Assembly: GCA_010909165.1 (NCBI GenBank)
Contig: MU008162.1
Location: forward strand, 1,178,001 to 1,242,000
DNA from: Anthoceros angustus
Taxonomy: Eukaryota > Streptophyta > Anthocerotopsida > Anthocerotales > Anthocerotaceae
Length of the DNA stretch: 64,000 nucleotides
Direction: 5' to 3'
The notes below the pieces were generated by a model, which was not told the origin of the DNA, searched no databases, and saw nothing but the letters and a program-made list of their open reading frames with translations. Made by a program: the position numbers and the translations under genes. This document shows positions 57,311 to 64,000 of this stretch, piece by piece (position 1 is the first letter of the stretch; each line of letters starts with the position of its first letter).

Positions 57311-58867
57311 CTACAGCAGGTTTAAAGACCTCAGCCGTTCTTCGTGCTCCGGATCGAGATGTGGCGGCACATAATTGCCATGCATATCTACAACAATGTA
57401 CTCCTGCTTGAGGACAGAGTTGCCCAAGGTCAGCATGCACTGGAGCAACCTACTGAAGAGTTTATAAGAAGGTGACGGGAAGCTCAAACCGACCTTTGTC
57501 AAAACCCTCTTGGTCAGAATATGGTAGTGCCGTTGCCAGATCCTCTGCACAGCCATTGTTGCTGCAAGAAGACCATAAGCAATGCCCAGGACGGCGAAAA
57601 TGACAACAAAAAACACCAAGAGAGCCCCACAGGCTTCCACTGAGGCAGGGAAACAGTCCAATACGTCCCAGCCATAGCAGCAGTGCCGGCAGCCTGGCAT
57701 GCAGGGGTCATTGTTGTTCACTACTGATGAGCAGTGTACGACCAGCCCTCCGACGCCTAGGATGACGAAGAAAATGAAGACACCTGCGTCACGAGGGGAT
57801 GGAGTAGGTGGCGGATGAGCACAAATCTTATCGTCCACCCATACAAACACCTTGCAGACCGAAGAGGGTCAGGATACAACTGTGTTGATACACATCACAA
57901 GTTATGTGCAGTGATGTGGCGGAGCCATGTAGATCACCACAACGCCAAGCAAAAGCCAGAGAAGGTGCGTACCAATGCAGTAGTAGAAGGGCACAGGGTG
58001 CTTCTGAAGCACTCCCTCAGAGAAGGAATCTCTGAATTCCCCATTGTAGTCCATCAAGTAAGCTGCTCCACCCAAGGCAGAAACAGTCTGGCCAACATTC
58101 ATGACCGTCAGGCAAATACCACCTCACCATGTTGCACCCTTGCGGCAACGGCAGTAAGGTACGAGTACTCACTGTTTGCACAGCCAGAAAGACAAGTAAC
58201 ACATCTCGAGCCACAAACAGCTTGAACTTAAGTTTCCGCCAGGAGTAGTCATCAGGAATCTCAGGCCGCAAGTGGAATTGCGCCTTGCACGTTGTGCAAT
58301 GGGAGAACGCAAAACCCTCCTACAAGTGAACCACGATATCAAAGCAGGTCCACTGCCACACCACACCTTCCACTAATGCTAATCCTGTCCTCCTAGCATT
58401 CGCAAGCACATCCACCATTTATATCCCCACCCAGCAGGTCACTACACCGCATGAAACCCAGACATCTTTTTGAATTCGCCACTCTCGAAAGTGGCAAAGA
58501 CTAAAACTGACCTTTACAGACCGCCAGTGATCAAGACACGATCGATGCACCAATTGCTGGGTACCCTTGCACATACAGGGAGCTATCAACTCGTCCCCTG
58601 CACAAGCATTCCTTCAGATTCAGTCTCCACTGACCCCACCAATTCCTCCGCTCCCGAGCCTTCCCCACCCCATGACGGGAACCTACCAAACACCGGTGAC
58701 TCTGTCTCAAGGCAAATCCTGCAGCACGCACCACCTCCTTTCTCCTCTCCAACGCACAAATCAACCGCCACCGTGGCCGGCGGCTGCAGCAGAGGCAAGG
58801 TGTCGGGGTCTGCAGACCCGTCTTCCCTCAAAGATTGAATCTCAGTGTCTCCCAGCTTCTCCTTCAT
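57311..58867 (-). CDS. RING-CH (MARCH-type) membrane E3 ubiquitin ligase
   Basis: Predicted membrane ubiquitin ligase. Six exons: 58687-58867, 58512-58597, 58173-58319, 57973-58087, 57494-57783 and 57311-57403, with all phases consistent; 303 residues. The RING-CH zinc ligands are complete in C4HC3 order: C49, C52, C68, C70, H78, C81, C97 and C100, split over exons 1-3. Then come LKFKLFVARDVLLVFLAVQ and about three further hydrophobic spans, including FIFFVILGVGGLVV and ALLVFFVVIFAVLGIAYG, followed by QRIWQRHYHILTKRVLTKEYIVVD, a block typical of this plant family. The Cys-rich cytosolic insert between membrane segments is shorter than usual. Start is the first ATG before the RING. Targets are unknown. 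Confidence 0.9.
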
Positions 58868-59539
58868 CTTCCCCAGCCAAGCCCTCCAAGAGCCCGCACC
58901 AAAATGACAGAACCCGAGTGCCTGAATTACGCACAACAGCACTGGCAACAACCCGAAGCCCAGCCGCTCAGCGCATCTTGTCCTACCACGAAATTCCCAA
59001 TGCGCATCCCCAGACCATCCAAATGGTGGTGTCAGCAGGTTGGAGCCGTAGCAAGGATCGGCTTCCACTAAGAAGATGCACCCTGCTTTCCTGGAAGCAG
59101 CAAGCAGCTCCCTGACTGGTTACAGTCAAGAAGTCTGTCTTGCTAGTGGCCGAGAAATTAGTGACGCCATGGCGGGCTCCGGTCAGGAGTCAGGGGAGAG
59201 AAAACCGTGCAGTGAGATGAGATGGAATCAGCCGAGCACGACGATGTGGGACGACAACCACGGGACTGCCGTTCTCCCGTCTTTCAATGTTTTCCGTGGC
59301 CCCCTATTTCTTCGCCTCTTGCCGATGTGTCTTCTTGGATCACCCTAAGCTGCTTTTATCTGCAGTTCTTCACGACCCAATTGTTGTGAGCAGTTGAGCA
59401 GGAGTACTGTCTTTGTCTTGGACAATTGCTTTTCTTGTCGGCAGAAATCTGAACCTTCCTTTCTGCTCAGGAGTGGGTCTGGGAGATTCATTTTTGGAAT
59501 GACGTGGAACTGGGGTTTGGATGTGGTGGGAGCGGGAGT
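58868..59539. promoter_or_regulatory. Spacer between FKGP stop and RING-CH start
   Basis: Both neighbours are on the minus strand, so this 672 bp holds the 3' end of FKGP and the promoter/5' UTR of the RING-CH gene. An open frame continues upstream from the RING-CH start on the minus strand to about 59068 but lacks an ATG. No separate gene is supported. Confidence 0.45.
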
Positions 59540-62500
59540 TTAAGGAGATTCTGTCATATCTTGAGCTAATGTCCAGTGGAAGACCTGCACAGAGTGAGAT
59601 TGGAGCTTGGCCTTGATGGCCTCGGCTGCATCCTGGTCTTTGGCCATGAGAAAGCCAAATCCTCCTCCACCTGCTCCAGCCAGCTTGTAGCCGCAGGTCA
59701 GATGCTCAATGTCTCGGAAGAGCTTGTCGACTCCAGGGTTGCTGCAAAAGGGGTCCAACTCCTGGTTTAGTTTCCAGGTCTGTGACATGACCTCGCCGAG
59801 CTTGTCAAGGTTACCGAGATGAAGATACGCTTGTCCTTGCTGCGCAAGGCCTGTTAGCCTTTGGATGGACCTTATCAGGACAGCATCTCGCTGCAGGTAG
59901 CGGCGAACAACTTTCTCCAGCACAGTTACTGCTTGCCTCACCTGCGAGAGAGCTTCAGGATGTGGGGAACCGGGTTGTACGAGATGCATATCTGGGTAAG
60001 AGGGGAAGGAGGGAAGCCTCACCTGACCAGTGAAGACTACTACCATCCGTTGTTCCAGTTCTGCAAGGACACTGGAGGGCAGAGAAATTTCTTCAACGTT
60101 TAGCTGGAGTTGTGTCTGGCCTGGGATGCCAGTGGTGCACTTGATGCCAGGGTAGAGGCCTCCGACTTGATCTTGCCAGCCACCACCTGAGCCCATTACC
60201 TGTTCCAATACTAGTACAAGGCGTGCAATCTGGGCTTTGCTCTGCCAGTCATCTCCACCCCTTAGCCTGAGAAGACTCTTCACCACTGCAGCAGCCAGAA
60301 TGCTTGATGTACCCAACCCACTGCCTCTCGGAACATTTGACCAGGTCTGGATTTCGAGACCAACCCCGTCAGAGAGTAGTATCTTGGACCTTCCACCTGC
60401 ACCTTACAGAGCAACAGATGAGGGCCAGGTACGAACAGTCACATGTCTATAATCTGTGCAAAAGAAAGGCTGCACATGAGACCTGCAAATCCAGTCACGA
60501 CAAGGGCAGCCTTCACCAGTCGAAATGGGTCGTCCGACTGCAGTGGCATTGTGATGTCGTCAAACTTCTTGATTACTGCCTTGTTGCCTGCATCATCAGA
60601 CAGGCAGATTCCTGGCACCAGGGTTGCAGACACCTTTGCCCCAACGGGAGCAGCTCCGTCCAACAGCACTGCCATATTCAAGACCCTGCCCCCTCTTTCC
60701 AGACTCCAAGGTGGAGTGTCACTCCACCCGCCAGAGATATCCAACCGCACAGGCAGAACCGTAGTGATAGGGGCACTAAAAGCCAAGTGATCCAAATTGG
60801 ACATGGAAGCTGGCTCGTCTGCCATCTCCAAGAGATGTGCTCAGAAATCGGATCCTGTAATGCAAGTGGAAATCAAAACAAGAGGCAAGACTCACCTGTT
60901 CGATTCATGCGTACAACAGCTTCTGTTTCTGCACTGATTGCCCTCAGACCCTGTGCTTCAAGTGTCACAGCACGGTCTTCCTCACCAGATGCCCTTGCAA
61001 GGTCTGCTTGCACCTGATAGAGTCTACTTGGTGGAACCCCGAGGGCTTGTTCCTTGCCCCCTGTGTTCACTGAGGAGCAGGCATTTAACAACTCTTTGCA
61101 GATGGCAATTCCAGACTCTCCTTCAAGGATCCGCCGAGAGAGTTTGGAGAAATCTCGTGTCATTGCACCATCAGCAATGTTTGCTTTAGCAAGAGTTGAT
61201 GCAAGTTTGGCATGAACTGTTACCGTCTCAGTGTAGAGTCTGACAAAATCAGTTTCACCATGGAGGTCTGCAAGACTCAAGCGGATACACTTCCGCCAAT
61301 CTTGAGCTATTTTAGACGATGGTTCTATGGCACCCAACAGCCACAATGAGAAAGACAGTCTGTCATCTGGGGGCCCAAGGGGGAAAAGATGTGCATTCCA
61401 TAGATTCTTGCACTTGCTGTTGGATTCTTGGCCCCACAAGTCCTCCTCCTGAATACCCATCTTGGGCAGGAAGGTATCCCATGCTTCACCCAGAAACGTA
61501 CTTCCAGGGCCACCATATGGTGCTTTGGGGTTATCTCGAGTACCACAACAAAGAGTTATCCTGTTGTACGAGGCATTCCTTAGTGGCACTTCCCACAAGC
61601 AAGAGTCATCAGGAACAGCAACCATTCCAGGCTTCTGGCTCGAGGTTTGACATTCTGTGATGTGCATTCCCATGACAAGAGAGCGACTCCCAATATGCAC
61701 GCACTTTCCCAATGAACAGTGGTAGATTACGCTCTGTTTACCCACAGAAGTACCTTCTGAAATTTCAGAAGCTATGATGACTGCTGATGCAGCCACCTCA
61801 CAGGATGAAAGCGGATATGGCATTACGCTGAAGTGCTGATGCAGAACTCGCCCGGACTGGTCCTGACTCAGGTGATCCAGAACTTCAGTTGAGGTCCCGA
61901 AATGAAGAAAGATCAGGTCACCTGAATTGCACGTCCAACTGAAGAGAATCACCTTACAAGACGGAAATGCAATAACACCGCAAAGGAGGGCAGAGGTGAT
62001 GAATCGCGTCTGATCGCAAAATAGGAAAGCCCGACACTTACGAGCACAGTAATGGTATAATCGGTTTGATCCAAGGGCCTCAATCAGCTGCTTGCCCAGA
62101 GGTCGAGACAGCAGCCACTGATGCCGAGCAAGCACCCATGCTCCAGCCATTTCCTCATACAGGCTCAGCTATGACCAAAAAGGAGGACGAGGAAACGAAA
62201 TCAACATGGGTCCATGAAGGAAAACACTGGACCGAAGAGGTGAGAAGGAACACACTTGCTGCCCACTGTCCAAGAGGCTGGAAACAGGATCCGGCTCCAG
62301 AAGGGCAAGGCCAATCAAGGCAGTGCATGCTTCTCCACGCACAGCAAACATGCCGGTGTCAAGCAAAACTTCCCCAGAAGGCCCAATGGCTCCTTTCCTT
62401 GCCATCTCATCCAGACTTGGCTTCTGCAAAAGATCCTCTACCAGAACAGGCTCCTGGCTGGAGAAAAGCTTAGACAAAATGACCCCATGTTGTGAAGCCA

Positions 62501-63260
62501 AATCAGGAGTAGCAGGGACTGTGACAACGCACACTCCATTCTCAGGCAGGGTCATAGCTGTGGCTCTAAAGCAGGGCAGAACATCGCCAGTCATAATGAA
62601 AACGCCGCCTGCAAGGACAATACCCAGCTTGCATGTCACAAAATTGAACTGCAAGCAAGATCAGCCCATCAAGGAAGCATTCACTAACTCACTCACCTGC
62701 ATCTCCAAATGCAGGGACTACATGAAGAGAAATTGCAAAAATGTGGTCAAAGAGGGTTGGAGATGGGCCATCCGGATCTGCCTGGGCCGGGAAAGGAAGG
62801 AATGCTTTTCCTATAGCATTGGCCCAGGGGACTCTCTGAGAATCCCCGCCAGTGTGGAGTAGCAACACTCGCAATTCAGAAATTGGTCTACCCTTCCAGG
62901 TTTCTCCCTACATGGCACAGAGGTGAGGATCAGCAACATCGTTGATGAATCCTGTGCAATAACGTGCAAATTCAGTGAAGTCACCGCAACCGTGGAGTCG
63001 AGCTTGTTGGAGAGAGCACGAAGAGCACAAAGAGTGGCGGCCCCGGACCCTACACGTCGGCCTTGGGGATCCGACACTGCCATGGCTAGCGTAGTGGCAG
63101 GCAGCGTGCCCTGGGACTTTGCTCGCTCCAGATGCAGCTGGAAGAGCTCCTCCTGTCGAGGGCTGGCAGCAGTGAGCAGGATGGCATCCCATGTGGGCAC
63201 TCTCTCGGGGCAGCGCAGGGACAGACGCAGTGTGAACCAGGCGTCGTCCAAGATATCCAT
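59540..63260 (-). CDS. FKGP: Bifunctional L-fucokinase/GDP-L-fucose pyrophosphorylase
   Basis: Cytosolic salvage enzyme converting L-fucose to fucose-1-phosphate and then GDP-L-fucose for cell-wall polysaccharides and glycoproteins. Eight exons: 62991-63260, 62697-62907, 62256-62608, 62042-62168, 60896-61921, 60483-60839, 60023-60396 and 59540-59941. Phases match throughout, giving 1039 residues against about 1055 in Arabidopsis. The N-terminal half is the pyrophosphorylase: GSGAATL, LHTGGDSQRVPWANAIGKAF, GGVFIMTGDVLPCF and LHFGTSTEVLDHL. The C-terminal half is the GHMP-type kinase: VRLDISGGWSDTPPWSLERG, PRGSGLGTSSILAAAVVK, GTGGGWQDQ-like GSGGGWQDQVGGLYPG, and GAGGGGFGF. All signature motifs are intact. 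The last intron (59942-60022) is 81 bp and stop-free in frame. The exon 7 acceptor has a choice of two AGs 6 bp apart (60396 or 60402). Confidence 0.95.
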
Positions 63261-63573
63261 GGCGGCAGCTCAGCCGAAGAGTCAAGAATGCCCCATGGAG
63301 AGAATACTAACCGAGGAGAAGAAAAGGTACTAAGCGAGATCGGGAGGAGTACCAAAGGAGTACAATACGAAGGCTGAGCAACTAAGATTCTAGAGGTGAC
63401 AATCCTGTTCTTCCAGATGTAATGTACAGCTAGCAGTTCCTTGGTGACAGTGCCTCGGTACGGCTTTCATTGCCTGCTGCAAGTCCCTGTAGCACGTAGG
63501 TCTGATCTAGAAAGGAGGACAACACGAGAAGGACCACAGTCAAGATCTCATCAAGTTTAAACGAGTCGGTGTC
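63261..63573. promoter_or_regulatory. 5' flank of FKGP
   Basis: About 310 bp between the FKGP start and the next minus-strand coding signal. It probably contains the FKGP promoter and the 3' end of the right-edge gene. No specific element is recognised. Confidence 0.4.
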
Positions 63574-64000
63574 CTAGCAAGTCTCGCGACAGCTTGTCCT
63601 GAAACTGAAGACAGAATCCAAGGTATGAATCAGACAGCTTAATCCCTTCTTCAGAACCACAAGATCAACATCCCTGGCTAGTTCTTCATCAGAACCCATG
63701 AACTCATCCCTACCGATGGCAGTCGCACCAATCATTCGAATCTGACAATCTGCCATCGGATTGCACCAGAAGTTCAGGCTTGAGCCTGAGACTACCTGCG
63801 CCCTCCTTTGAAGGCCATCCTTTGAAGGCCCTCCTTTGAAGATGCCATGACATGAGGCTGTCCATCTGCAGCTCCAACAAACACATTTCAGTACATGAAC
63901 AAGGTCACATACGTGCTACCAACAAGGTGCAGCCAGGAAGAGAATGCCCAAGAGGCACATCCTCAAACCGAACCCCATCAACGAGAATGACCAGCAGCTG
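63574..64000 (-). CDS. Unidentified minus-strand gene, partial at right edge
   Basis: I do not recognise this gene. The frame around 63574-63790 encodes a protein-like segment (NPMADCQIRMIGATAIGRDE, then FMGSDEELARDVDLVVLKK) and ends in a stop near 63574. A further minus-strand exon-like stretch near 63930-64000 reads LLVILVDGVRFEDVPLG and is followed by a GTAGCAC donor candidate. The exons between are unclear, and most of the gene lies beyond the window. It is adjacent to FKGP and on the same strand. Confidence 0.4.
63803..63841. repeat. Triplicated 14-bp motif
   Basis: The CC(T/A)(C/T)CCTTTGAAGGC-like unit occurs three times in a row. It lies inside or beside the unidentified right-edge gene. 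Confidence 0.75.

Noticed and set aside
60438-61017. Plus-strand frames opposite FKGP
   Set aside because: Antisense shadows of confidently assigned FKGP exons.

Overview
This window is nuclear DNA from a land plant. The genes carry GT-AG introns of about 80-140 bp and encode plant-type proteins: an SDP1 lipase, a fused fucokinase/GDP-fucose pyrophosphorylase, a USP-domain receptor-like cytoplasmic kinase, a DUF1068/ELMO protein and a RING-CH ligase. Between them lie Ty1/copia retrotransposons with the tRNA-iMet-type primer site TGGTATCAGAGC. The short introns and compact gene islands would suit a bryophyte or lycophyte, but that lineage guess is low confidence. There is no bacterial signal (no operons, CRISPR, or ribosome binding sites), and no tRNA or rRNA gene was seen.

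Layout: 1-2512 is most of an SDP1 triacylglycerol lipase gene (minus strand, 3' end beyond the left edge). About 3.5-20 kb is repeat-rich and gene-poor: copia remnants (6.5-8.5 kb), polypurine tracts and a tandem array (9.6-13.4 kb), and degenerate sequence with a few unidentified exon-like ORFs. 20.1-28.8 kb is a nest: a copia element with 200-bp LTRs and a perfect 5-bp target duplication lies between a coiled-coil ORF and a decayed PIF/Harbinger transposase. 30.2-34.0 kb is a ten-exon USP-RLCK gene (minus). 39.5-42.85 kb is an intronless INTS3 (Integrator subunit 3) gene (minus). 45-52.9 kb is a second, decayed copia element carrying three LTRs because its 5' part is tandemly duplicated. 54.2-63.3 kb is a gene island: DUF1068/ELMO (plus), RING-CH ligase (minus) and FKGP (minus), followed by part of an unidentified minus-strand gene at the right edge.

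The genes are unrelated housekeeping and signalling loci (seed/storage lipid breakdown, cytosolic signalling, snRNA/mRNA 3' processing, Golgi pectin scaffold, ubiquitination, GDP-fucose salvage). I see no cluster acting in one pathway, although ELMO and FKGP both serve cell-wall polysaccharide synthesis. I found no convincing new biological system. The most informative oddities are these: (i) near-identical repeats differ mainly where one copy has CAG/CTG and the other has CG, which looks like long-read error at methylated CHG sites; (ii) an FKGP intron is bounded by a 10-bp direct repeat and keeps the frame when retained; (iii) a competing splice donor in the kinase gene would give a USP-only protein; (iv) an antisense ORF sits between pol and the 3' LTR of the better copia element; (v) a perfect 26-bp palindrome lies upstream of SDP1.
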